64,000 nucleotides of DNA from Streptomyces sp. DH-12 (GTDB taxonomy: Bacteria > Actinomycetota > Actinomycetes > Streptomycetales > Streptomycetaceae). The notes under the pieces were generated by a model. It had not been told where the DNA came from, made no database searches, and worked only from the letters and a program-made list of their open reading frames with translations. The stretch spans positions 868,001 through 932,000 of the forward strand of contig NZ_PPFB01000001.1 of the NCBI RefSeq assembly GCF_002899455.1, read 5' to 3'. Position numbers and translations under genes: made by a program. Below, piece by piece: positions 45,019-55,900 of the stretch (positions within the stretch are counted from its first letter, which is position 1; each line of letters begins with the position of its first letter).

Positions 45019-46596
45019 TCAGGCGGTGGAATGAGGCTCGGCACTGCGGGCCCCTTCGTACTCCGGTTCCGGTGCCGGGTTCTTCTTCTTTCCGGCAGCG
45101 GGCAGGGCGATCATCAGCACGGCCACCGCGACGAGCGTGATGAGCATGATCCAGACCGCACCGACGTGCATGGCGTGGATGAACGCCTGATCGGCGGCCC
45201 GTGCGAGAGCGGGCTGATCGATCGTGGTGGCGACATGGCGGGCCTGTTCCGCGGAGACCCGGGCGCTGTCCCGCACCGACTCCGGGACAGCTCCTAGCGA
45301 GGGTTCGATCGCGTCTCGGTACGCGATCGACATGATCGTGCCGCCCACCGCGATCCCGATCACGCTGCCGACCTGCCGCGCCGTGTTGGTGACGGCCGAC
45401 CCGGCACCGGACCGCTCCAGCGGCAGGCTGCTGAGCAGTGCGCCGGTCACCGGGGCCATCACCATGCCGACGGAGAGGCCCTGCACCAGCAGCAGGAGAG
45501 CGATCCAGACGAGCGGGGTGCGCAGATCCAGGAATCCGACCGCGCCCATGGTAAGCGCCGCCACCGTGAGCGCCGGCACGGCGACGGGGCGCAGTGACCA
45601 TCGGCCGACGAGACGTGCGCCCAGGGGCGCGCCCACGACGGCGCCGACGGCCGTCGGAACATTCGCCAAACCGGCCTTCATCGGTGAGTAGCCCAGCGCG
45701 CCCTGCATGTAGAACGCGTTGTAGAAGGTGATGGCGGCGACGGAGAAGAACAGCAACGCCATGGACGCGTTGCCACCGCCGAACATCCTCTGGGCGAGCA
45801 GCCGGGGATCGAAGCTCGGTGCCTCGGTCCGCAATTCGACGAGCACGAAGACGACCAGCAGGACGATCCCGGCCGCGGTCGGCGCCCAGACGTCCCAACG
45901 GCTCCAGTCGTCCACCTGCCCCGCACGGATCACGCCGTAGGTCAGTGCCGCGAGTCCGGTGATGGACAGCAGGATCCCGGCCGGGTCCATCGGCCGCACG
46001 GAGGGGCTGCGGAAATTGGGGACCAGAAAGACGATCCCGGCCAGTGCCACCACGATGATCGGGACGTTGACGAGAAAGACCGAACCCCACCAGAAATGTC
46101 CGAGCAGAAGTCCCGCCAGCACCGGCCCCGCCGCCATTCCGACACCGGTGGATGTCGAGGAAATGGCGATCGCGGTTGCCCGCCCGGCGCCGGTGAAGGT
46201 CCACAACAGAATGGCGAAGTTGGCCGGCATGATCAGTGCGGCGCCGACTCCCATCGCGGCACGTGCGGCGATCAACTGGCCCGCATCGCCCGCGTACGCC
46301 GCCCAGATCGAGGCCCCGGCGAAGATCACCAGGCCGACGGCGAGCACATTCCGATGGCCGAAGCTGTCGCCCATCGCACCGGCGGTGAACATCAGGGTCG
46401 CGAAGACCAGGGTGTAGGCGCCGGTGGCCCATTGCAGCTCGGCCGGGCTGGCGCCCAGCCCCTGGACCGGGTCAGCAAGGGTCTCCAGAGTGATACTGAG
46501 AACGGTGTTGTCCAGCCAGATCAGCAGCGAACACACCATGAGCACGGAGAGAATTAACCGTTGCCTGGATTTCGGCAACGTCGGAGGCGCGGCCAT
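45019..46596 (-). CDS. MFS exporter, DHA2 (14-TMS) drug:H+ antiporter, with TTA codon
   Basis: 525 residues, 14 predicted membrane segments. DHA2 signatures are motif D1 LIWLDNTVLSITLETL, motif A AGAMGDSFGHRNVL, motif C STGVGMAAGPVLAG, and an extended hydrophobic middle. It probably expels the polyketide. Codon 14 is TTA (plus-strand TAA at 46555-46557), so translation should depend on bldA tRNA, like luxR. ATG 46596 follows GAAGGTGGTC. The 226-bp gap to helD holds no gene, and the two are likely co-transcribed. A 386-bp upstream region contains three 34-bp repeats. Confidence 0.9.
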   Translation of the reverse strand: MAAPPTLPKSRQRLILSVLMVCSLLIWLDNTVLSITLETLADPVQGLGASPAELQWATGAYTLVFATLMFTAGAMGDSFGHRNVLAVGLVIFAGASIWAAYAGDAGQLIAARAAMGVGAALIMPANFAILLWTFTGAGRATAIAISSTSTGVGMAAGPVLAGLLLGHFWWGSVFLVNVPIIVVALAGIVFLVPNFRSPSVRPMDPAGILLSITGLAALTYGVIRAGQVDDWSRWDVWAPTAAGIVLLVVFVLVELRTEAPSFDPRLLAQRMFGGGNASMALLFFSVAAITFYNAFYMQGALGYSPMKAGLANVPTAVGAVVGAPLGARLVGRWSLRPVAVPALTVAALTMGAVGFLDLRTPLVWIALLLLVQGLSVGMVMAPVTGALLSSLPLERSGAGSAVTNTARQVGSVIGIAVGGTIMSIAYRDAIEPSLGAVPESVRDSARVSAEQARHVATTIDQPALARAADQAFIHAMHVGAVWIMLITLVAVAVLMIALPAAGKKKNPAPEPEYEGARSAEPHSTA

Positions 46597-46707
46597 GACC
46601 ACCTTCGAATATCGATCGGCGGAAACTTGAACGACGCGACTATAAACAGGCCCTACAACACTGTCAAGCTCAGAATTTCTCGCCGACACGGTTGCAATCG
46701 GGCGGCC

Positions 46708-46808
46708 TTTATGCCTCCAGCGGATTTGCAGACCGCGCCATTCTGTGCCTCCACCGAATTTGCGGATCGAATAGTTTTGTGCCTCCGGTGAATTTTCGAG
46801 CCGGAGGA
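46708..46808. repeat. Three 34-bp-phased imperfect direct repeats upstream of the exporter
   Basis: TGCCTCC recurs at 46712, 46746 and 46780, exactly 34 bp apart. Each is followed by a GGATTTGC/GAATTTGC/GAATTTTC element and preceded by TTTAT/TTCTG/TTTTG. The third copy adds an inverted pair (GGTGAATT...AATTCACC). The array lies 110-190 bp upstream of the exporter start in an AT-richer gap, as expected for an activator array. Confidence 0.7.
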
Positions 46809-46893
46809 ATTCACCTCCCTCGGTGGTTGCGGCCGAGGCGATTCTTTGCCCTCGGGGACCTGAACTGTCGCGCGGCGCCCCGCTGCGGACGGA

Positions 46894-46933
46894 CGAGCCC
46901 GAGCGCGCCGCGCGGGCGGCGTGCTCGGGCTCG
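46894..46933 (-). terminator. Hairpin terminator after the PKS
   Basis: CGAGCCCGAGC (46894-46904) pairs perfectly with GCTCGGGCTCG (46923-46933) around an 18-nt GC-rich loop that can pair further. It is about 50 bp past the PKS stop codon, before the exporter promoter. Confidence 0.75.
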
Positions 46934-46981
46934 GGCAGAGCTGTCAGGCGTCTCCATTCCCCCGTTCCGACGGTCCGGCCC

Positions 46982-49900
46982 TCACCGGCCGCCGAGTGAG
47001 TCCAGCCAGCGCCGCAGATGTGCGGCGGTCTCCGGCGCCCGCTCCTCGATGATCGAGAAGTGATCCGCCTCGATGTGCTCGATCGGTCCACGGTGCTGCC
47101 AGTCCGGGACAGGGTCGCTGTCTCCGAAGGTGCTCAGCGTCAGGGTGGCCCGCAGATTCAGTGTGGGTGCGGCGATCGGTTCGGCCTCGCGATCGGGATA
47201 GATGCGCACATAGCCACCCATGGCGAGCAGGCCGTGGTCGTCCACGGGGGTCAGCGAGTTGTTCCGGGACAGGATCTGCCCCAGCGCGTCGGTGAGCACG
47301 TGGCGGTTGAGTTCGATGTCGTCCGGGGAGTAGGTGTCGATCATCGCGACGCCCGCCAGCGTGCCTCCGTCGTCCTCGATCCGCCGGGCGACCGCATGGG
47401 CGATCGCGCCACCGGCCGAATAGCCGATGAGCGCCACCGGGCTTCGGCCGAGCTCCGCCGCGACGCTCGCGGCGAGGCTCTCGATCGCCGCCGTCCAGGT
47501 CGGTGGCAGGTCGTCACCCGCGCGCGTGCCGGGCAGCCGCAACGCGCTGACACGCCGCTCGCCGCCCAGTTCATGGGCGAGGCGCGCGAACTGGTGGGAG
47601 CCCGATCCCGCGAGGAACGAGGGGATGCAGACCAGTGCCGGTGCCGTGTCGCCGCGCGCCAGGAGCTGCGCGGCCGGGCGCCGGGTGGCGGCCTCCTCGG
47701 CGGAGTACAGGGGCATCAGGGCGGCGCTCGCGGTCAGCAGCGGCATCGCCCCTGCCAGCTCACCGCGGCGATGCGCCGTCGACACCAGCTCGGTGATCGT
47801 GCCGCGCACGCCGGCCGGTACCTGCTCGGCCACGCCGGTGCCGGACTCCTCGATCCGCGACCGCACCAGTTTCGCCACATCGGCGGCGGTCGGGTGGTCG
47901 AAGATCAGCGTCGACGGCAACGTCAGCTCGGTCAGTTGTGCCAGCCGGTTCCGGAACTCGACGGCACCGAGGGAGTCGAACCCCAGCTCGGTGAACGGCG
48001 CGTCCGGGTCGATCGCGTCACCGGAGAGGTGGCCGAGGACCGCCGCCGCGACGTGGCGTACCTCGCGCAGGGCCGCGGCGTCGAGGTCGGCGTCGGGCAG
48101 GGCGGCCATCTGCCGCGCCAGGCTGACACCGGCGCTCCTGGTGACCCGGGGGACCCGGATCATGCCGCGCAGCACCGCGGGCAGTGTGCCGCCGCGCGCC
48201 AGGGCGGTGAGCGCCACCGTGTCCAGCAGCGCCGTCATCGGTGTCGCCCGGTCGGTCTCCAGCGCATGGTCGAACAGCGCCATCCCGGAATCCGGGTCGA
48301 TCGGGACCAGGCCCAGCCTGGCCCGGATCCGGCGGGCGTACTGCTCGGCACCGTCCCCGCTGAGCGCCCCTGCCATGCCGACGGTCCACAGCCCCCAGGC
48401 CAGGGAGTGCGCGGGCAGGCCCGCGCTGCGCCGCAGGCGTGCCAGGGCGTCCAGGGCGCTGTTCGCGGCGGCGTAGTTGCCCTGTCCTTGTCCGCCGAGC
48501 AGCGGGGCCGCGGACGAGAAGAGCACGAACGCCGACAGATCCAGATCGCGCGTCAGCTCGTGCAGATGCAATGCCGCGTCGACCTTTGGCGCCAGCACCC
48601 GTGTCGTCCGCTCGGCGGTCAGGGTGTCGAGTGTGCCGTCGTCCAGGACGCCCGCCGCGTGGATGACGGCGGTCAGCGGCGCGTCGGTGCCGATGCCGGC
48701 CAACAGGTCCTGGACCGCGGTGCGCTCGGTGACGTCGCACGCCACGACCTGGACGTGGGCGCCGTGGCCGGTCAGCTCGGCGGTCAGTTCGGCGGCGCCG
48801 TCCGCGGCGGCGCCGCGTCGCGACACCAGCAGCAGCCGCCGTGCGCCGTGCGCCGTGACCAGATGCCGGGCGACGATCGCACCGATGCCGCCGGTGCCGC
48901 CGGTGATGAGCACGGTGCCCCGGTCGAACGACGGCGGCGCGCCCGCTCCGGTGGCGGGCAGCGAGCGCAGTCGCGGTGCCAGGAGCCGTCCCCCGCGCAC
49001 GGCCAGGTGCGGTTCGTCCTGGGCCACGGCGTCGGCGAGCGAGGTGAGCGGCAGGGCGTCGCCGTCGTGGTCGATGAGCAGGAAACGGCCCGGATGCTCG
49101 GCCTGTGCGCTGCGCACGAGGCCCGCCACGGCGGCCCCGGCCAGATCGGGCTCCTCACCGGGCAGCCCAGCGGCCGTGCGGGTCACGATCACGAGCCGGC
49201 CGGGGTGAGCGGCGCCTGTCCAGCCCTGCAACAGGGCGAGCGTCGTCAGGACGCCGGTGTGGACGTCCGCCGCGCCCGCCCCTGTCCTGCGGGGCGCCTG
49301 CCATACCACCGTGTCGGGAGCGTCCCCCAGCCCGGCGAGTCCGGCCAGATCGGAACAGCTCGTCGCGGGCTCCGGAGCCTCGACGGCCGCCGGGTCACCC
49401 AGCACGACGACGCACCCCGCGTCCGCCTCGGGGGCGGCAGGCACGGCGACCCATTCCAGGTCGAACAGCGGTGCCGCGCCGCGCAGCTCGGCCAGCGCCT
49501 GCGGCTCGATCGGGCGGGACCGCACCGATTTCACGCTCAGCACGAGGGCACCGGTCGCGTCGGCCGCGTCCACGCGCAGGGTGTCCGGTGCGATGCGGGC
49601 GATACGGACGCGCAGGGCGCCCACGCCGGACTGTGCCACCTGGACGCCGTCGAAGGCGAAGGGGAGGGGCAGCCGGCCGTCGGGCCCGCCCTCGACGAGA
49701 GGTCCGACCGCCGCGTGGAACACCGCGTCCAGCAGTGCCGGGTGCAGCCCGAAGTCAGTGGCGCGCGCCGCGCTGTCGGTGTCGAGGGCCAGGTCGGCGA
49801 AGACTTCCTCCCCACGGGTCCACGCGGCGCGAACACCCTGGAACACCGGGCCGTACCCGAAGCCGAGGTCGCTGAGCGCGCGGTACACCCGCTCCCCGTC

Positions 49901-52900
49901 GACCGGCTCGCCCGCGGCCGGAGGCCACGCGCGGGACCAGTCCGGTGCCGGGACCGGTGCGGCGGGCGTGAGCAGGCCATGGGCGTGCGGCACCCAGGCG
50001 TCGGCGACGCGGGCGTGGACGGCCACGGTCCGGTGCCCGGCCGCGTCGGGTTCGCCCACGGCGAGCTGGAGGTCCGCGGTGCCGTCGGCCGGGAGGACCA
50101 GCGGCGCCGCGAGGACCAATTCAGCCAGCCGTGGCACGCCGAGCCGGGCGCCGGCCGCCAGGGCCAGTTCCACGAATCCGGTCCCTGGCATCATGACCGT
50201 GCCCAGGACCGTGTGGTCGGCGAGCCAGGGGTGCGTGCGCAGCGAGAGCCTGCCGGTGAACAGCCATTCGTCCTTGCCGGCGAGCTGCGTCTGGGCGTGC
50301 AGCAGCGGATGGCCGGCGGAGTCGGCGCCGGCGAGCGGCGCTGCGGCCTCCGCGGGCAGCAGCCAGAAGCGTTCGTGCTGGAAGGGATAGGCGGGCAGTG
50401 TGATCCGTGCCTGCGGTCGCGCTCCGAAGTAGTCGGACCACCGCACCGGCCGGCCCGCGCAGTGCGCGGTGGCCAGCGCGGCGACCAGCTGTCCGGGTTC
50501 GTCGACGGTGCGGCGGGACGCCGCGACCACCGAGGCGCGCGCCGCGACGTCGGCCGCCGCGGTGGCGCGGGTCATGGCCGTCAGCACCGCGTCCGGGCCG
50601 AGCTCGACGAACAGGCCCACGCCCGAGTCGAGCAGGGACCGCACCGCCGGGGCGAAGCGCACAGCCTCGCGCACCTGCCGTACCCAGTACTCGGGCGTGC
50701 CCACCGCGGCGCCGGCGAACGCGCCGGTGACCGTGGAGCACAGAGGGATGCGCGGCTCCCGGTACGTCAGGCCGGCGGCGATCTCCGCGAACTCAGCCAG
50801 CATCGGGTCCATCAGAGCGGAGTGGAACGCGTGGCTCACCCGCAGCCTGCTGGTCCTGACGCCTTCGGCCACGAGCCTCGACTCGACCGCCGAGACCGCG
50901 TCGGCGTCTCCGGAGAGGACCACCGCGTCGGGGGCGTTCACCGCGGCCAGGGAGACCGCGCCGGCTGCCGGACCGGCGTCGGCCGCCGCCAGCAGCTCCA
51001 GGGCCCGCCCCTCCGGCACCGCGGCGGCCAGCATGCTCCCGCCTGCCGGCAGCGCCCCCATCAAGCGGCCTCGGGCCGCGACGAGGGTGCACGCGTCCGG
51101 CAACGACCACACACCGGCCACGTAGGCCGCGGCCAGCTCGCCGATCGAGTGCCCAGCGACCACGTCCGGCGTCACGCCCAGCGACTCGACGAGGCGGTAC
51201 ATCGCCACCTCGAACGCGAACAGCGCGGGCTGGGTGTACTCGGTGCGGTCGAGCAGCGTCTCGTCGGCCGCGCCGAACATCACGTCCCGCAGCGCGTGCC
51301 CCAGGTGGGCGTCGAACTCCGCGCACACCTCGTCGAGCGCCGCCGCGAAAGCGGGGAACGCCCGGTACAGCCCGGCGCCCATCCCGGTTCGCTGGGCGCC
51401 CTGGCCGGTGAACAGGAACGCGGTCGTCCCGGTCCGGCCGGCGTCGTCGGCGATGCCCGATCCCGGCTCGTCGGCCGCCAAGCGCGCCAGGGCGGCGAGC
51501 AGTGTCTCCCTGTCCTGGCCCACGGCTGCGGCGCGCCGGTCGAACCGCGCGCGGTGCAGTGCCAGCGTCACCGCGACATCGGTGAGGTCGAGCTCCGGAC
51601 GTTCACTCAGCGTGTCGTGCAGACGGCGCGCCTGGCACCGCAGCGCGGCAGGTGTCCGCGCGGACAACAGCAGCGGCACGGCCGGCGGGCGCGGTGGATC
51701 GACCGGCCGGGGCGGGGCCAGGGGCGCCTCCTCCAGGATCACGTGCGCGTTGGTCCCGCTGATCCCGAACGACGACACCCCCGCCCGGCGCGGGCGACCG
51801 CCGGCGGGCCACGGCTCGGCCTCGGTCAGGATCCGTACCGCGTCCGCCGGCCACTCCACGTGCGGTGACGGCTCGTCGACGTGCAGGGTGGGCGGCAGCG
51901 TCTCGTGCCGCAGCGCCTGCACCATCTTGATCACACCGCCGACACCTGCAGCGGCCTGCGCGTGCCCGATGTTCGACTTCAGCGACCCGATCCGCAGCGG
52001 CTCGGCGCGGTCCTGGCCGTAGGCGTTGATCAGCGCCTGTGCCTCGATCGGGTCACCCAGCGTGGTGCCGGTGCCGTGCGCCTCCACGGCGTCCACCTCG
52101 GCCGCCGACACCCCTGCCCTGGCCAGTGCCTGGGCGATCACCCGCTCCTGGGAGGGTCCGTTCGGTGCGGTCAGGCCGTTGCTCGCGCCGTCCTGGTTGA
52201 CCGCGCTGCCGCGGATCACGGCCAGCACGGGGCGCCCGTTGCGCTGCGCGTCGGACAACCGCTCCAGGGCGAGCACGCCGACGCCCTCGGCCCACGCGAC
52301 ACCGTCCGCGGCGCTCGAGAACGCCTTGCAGCGCCCGTCCGGTGACAGGGCCCGCTGCCGGGAGAACTCCTGGAACAGCATCGGGGTGGACATGACCGTC
52401 ACCCCGCTGGCCAGGACCAACGACGTCTCCCCGGCGCACAGGGCCTGCACCGCCAGATGCAGGGCCACCAGCGACGACGAGCACGCCGTGTCCACCGTCA
52501 CCGCGGGTCCTTCCAGACCGAGGGCGTAGGACACCCGGCCGGAGACGACGCTGCCGCCCGATCCGGTCGCCAGATAGCCTTCCGCGGCACCGTCGGCGGC
52601 CTCGCGCGCCGTGTAGCCGTAGTCCTGGTACATGACGCCGGCGTACACCCCGGTGTCGCTGCCGCGCAGGGAGGCCGGGTCGATACCGGCGTCCTCGAGC
52701 GCTTCCCAGGACGCTTCGAGCAGCAGCCGCTGCTGCGGGTCCATCGCCGCTGCCTCACGGGGGCCGATGCCGAAGAAGGCGGCATCAAAATCACCCGCGG
52801 CGCGCAGGAATCCGCCTTCCCGTGTGTACATCTTGCCGGGCGTGCCGGGGACGGTGTCGTACAGGTGGTCGATGTCCCAGCCGCGGTCATCGGGCATCGG

Positions 52901-55900
52901 GCCGATCGCGTCCACGCGCCCGGCGATCAGGTCCCAGAGCTGGTCGGCGTTCTCCACGCCGCCGGGGTACCGGCAGCTCATGCCGACGATCGCGATCGGC
53001 TCGTCGGCCCTGGCCCTGGCCGTGGCGGGGCGCGACCGTGCCGGCGCCGCGCTGTCAACCCTGGTACGCAGGAAGTCCGCGACGGCGGCGGTGGTCGGAT
53101 AGTCGAACACCAGCGTGGACGGGAGCGGGACGCCGGTGGCGGCGGTCACCTTGTTGCGGAACTCGACTCCGCCGAGCGAGTCGAAGCCCAGTTCCGTGAA
53201 GGGCGTTTCGGGGTTGACGGCTTCGGCCGACTCGTGGCCGAGTACCCCGGCGGCGATCGCGCGGACCTCGTCGCGGATCAGCGCCTCCCACCGATCGGCG
53301 GGGGCGTCCAGCAACCGCCGACGCAACGGGCTGTCGGCGGTCCGGCCGCGCGACGGCACGTGGATCAGACCGCGCAGCACGGCGGGCAGCGTGCCGAGCC
53401 GGCCCAGCGCGGTGAGGGCCTGCGTGTCGAGCAGCGCGGTCATCAGCATCGGTTCGCCGGTGGTCAGCGCGTCGTCGAGCATCCGCATGCCGGTGTCCGG
53501 CTCGATCGGGGACAGGCCCAGACGCGTGCGGATCTGACGGGCCAGGTGTTCGGCGCCCGCCTCGTTCAGCGCCTCGGCCATGCCGCGCTTCCACAGCCCC
53601 CAGGCCAGCGAGTGTGCGGGCAGACCGGCACTGCGGCGCAGCTGGGCAAGGGCGTCCATCGCCGCGTTCGCCGCCGCGTAGTTGCCCTGGCCCTGCCCGC
53701 CGAGCAGCGGCCCGGCGGAGGAGAACAGCACGAACGCCGCCAGGTCCATGTCGCGGGTGAGCTCGTGCAGGTGCCAGGCGGCATCGGCCTTCGGGGCGAG
53801 CACCCGGTCCACCTGCTCCGCGGTCAGGGTCTCGACGGTGCCGTCGTCGACCACGCCTGCGGTGTGCACGACAGCGGTCACCGGTTCGTGCACGGGTACG
53901 GATTCCAGCAGCGCCGCCACATCGGAGCGCTTGCTGACATCGCAGGCGGCGACGCGTACGCGGGCGCCCAGCGCGGTCAGTTCGGTGACCAGCTCCGCAA
54001 CCCCCGGCGCGGCGGAGCCCCGGCGCGAGACGAGCAGCAGCCGGCGCACCCCGTGCCGGGTGACCAAGTGGCGTGCGGTGACGGCGCCCAGTCCGCCGGC
54101 GCCGCCGGTGATCAGGACCGTGCCGTCACCGAAGGGCTCGCCGGCCGGCGCGGCGGTGGCCGCACGGACCAGCCTCGGTGCCACCGTGGCGCCGACACGG
54201 ATCGCGAGCTGGGGTTCGTCCATGGCGGCTGCGGCGGCGATCCGCCGGTGCGGGTCCGCGAGGTCGTCGTCGAGGTCCACGCTCACGATGCGCCCCGGAT
54301 GTTCCGACTGCGCGCTGCGCACCAGGCCACGGACGGCCGCCGCCGCGAGATCCGGCGTCTCACCGGGCAGACCCGCCCCGTTGCGGGTCAGCACGATCAG
54401 CGTCGAGTCGGCGCAGCCCGGTTCGGCGAGCCAGTCACGCAGCACCGTGAGGGCGCTGTGCACGGCGGTGCGGACGGTCGCCGGGACGTCGGCGCCGTCC
54501 TCCGCCGCCGTTCCGGGCGACCAGACGACGGCCGCGCCGGTGGGGTTCCCGCCTGCCACGAACGCCGTGACATCCTCGAACGTCTCGGCGCAGCCCTCGA
54601 CGGGCCGCCCCAGGGCGACCAGGGGCCGGTCCGGCACCTCGGGCGCCGTCACCGGCGTCCAGGCGATCGTGTGGAGCGGGGCGCGGGCCCCGGCGAGAGC
54701 GCGCGCGTCCGCAGGGCGGGCGAGCACGGCGTCGATCGACAGCACGGCGGCGCCGGTGGCGTCGCAGGCGTCGATGCGCACTTTTTCGGAACCCGACCGG
54801 ATGATGCGGGCGCGGACTGCGCTCGCGCCGCGCCGGAAGACACGGACGCCGCCGAAGGAGAACGGAAGCGGCAGCCTGCCGTCGGGGAGGTCGTCGGCGA
54901 GTACGTCGATGGCGGCGTGGAAGATCGCGTCCAGCAGCGCCGGATGGACCCCGAAGGCCGCCGCCCGGCCCGCCGTCGTCCCGCCCAGGGACACCTCGGC
55001 GAAGACGTCGTCACCGCTGGTCCAGGCGGCGCGCACGCCCTGGAAGCTCGGGCCGTAGCCGAATCCCAGGTCGGCGAGCCGGTCGTACAGCCGCGTTCCG
55101 TCGATCGGCTCGCCGTCGGCCGGCGGCCAGTCGGGGTCGGTCCAGGCCGGTGTCACACCGTCGGCGGGAGCAAGGACGCCGGTGGCGTGCAGCGTCCAGT
55201 CCGGCCCGCCCGGGTGGGACGGCGCGATGCCGGTGGCGGCACGCGAGTGGACCGACAGGCGCCGTCGGCCGGTGTGGTCGAGCTCGGTCACCGACACCTG
55301 TACGTCCACGGCGGCGGTGCCGTCGAACACCAGCGGTGCCTCCAGGACGAGTTCGTCCACGACGGGCAGGTCCAGGCGGCTGCCCGCCGCCGACGCGAGC
55401 TCCACGAACCCGGTGCCGGGCAGCAGCCTCGAACCGAACGCCGTGTGGTCGGCGGTCCACGGCTGGTCGGTGGCGGAGAGCCTGCCGCTGAAGAGCCATG
55501 CGTCACGCCCGGCGAGCGGCGCGGCGACGCGCAGCATCGGATGGTCGAGCGTGGACAGGCCGGCGCGGCCCAGGTCACCGAGCGCGCCGTCCTCGGGCTG
55601 CACCCAGTAGCGGCGGTGCTGGAAGGCGTAGGCCGGCAGGTCGAGGTGGGTGACCGGCCCTGCCGGTGACAGCGGCGACCAGTCGACGGTGACGCCCGAG
55701 CAATGGGCTGCGCCGAGCAACCGAAGGAACTGGCCGGCCTCGTCGACGCCCCGCCGTGACGCCGCCTCGACCAGCGAGCGCTGCGCCACCTCGTCGTTCA
55801 GCGTGTGGCGGGTCAGCGCCGCCAGCACCGCGTCCGGACCCACCTCGACGAACCGGCGCACCCCGGCGTCGGCGAGCGACCGCACCGCCGGGGCGAACCG

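Noticed and set aside
47018-51868. 1616-codon rightward frame over the PKS
   Set aside because: Antisense of PKS modules with a repetitive composition; the PKS domains are unambiguous on the minus strand.
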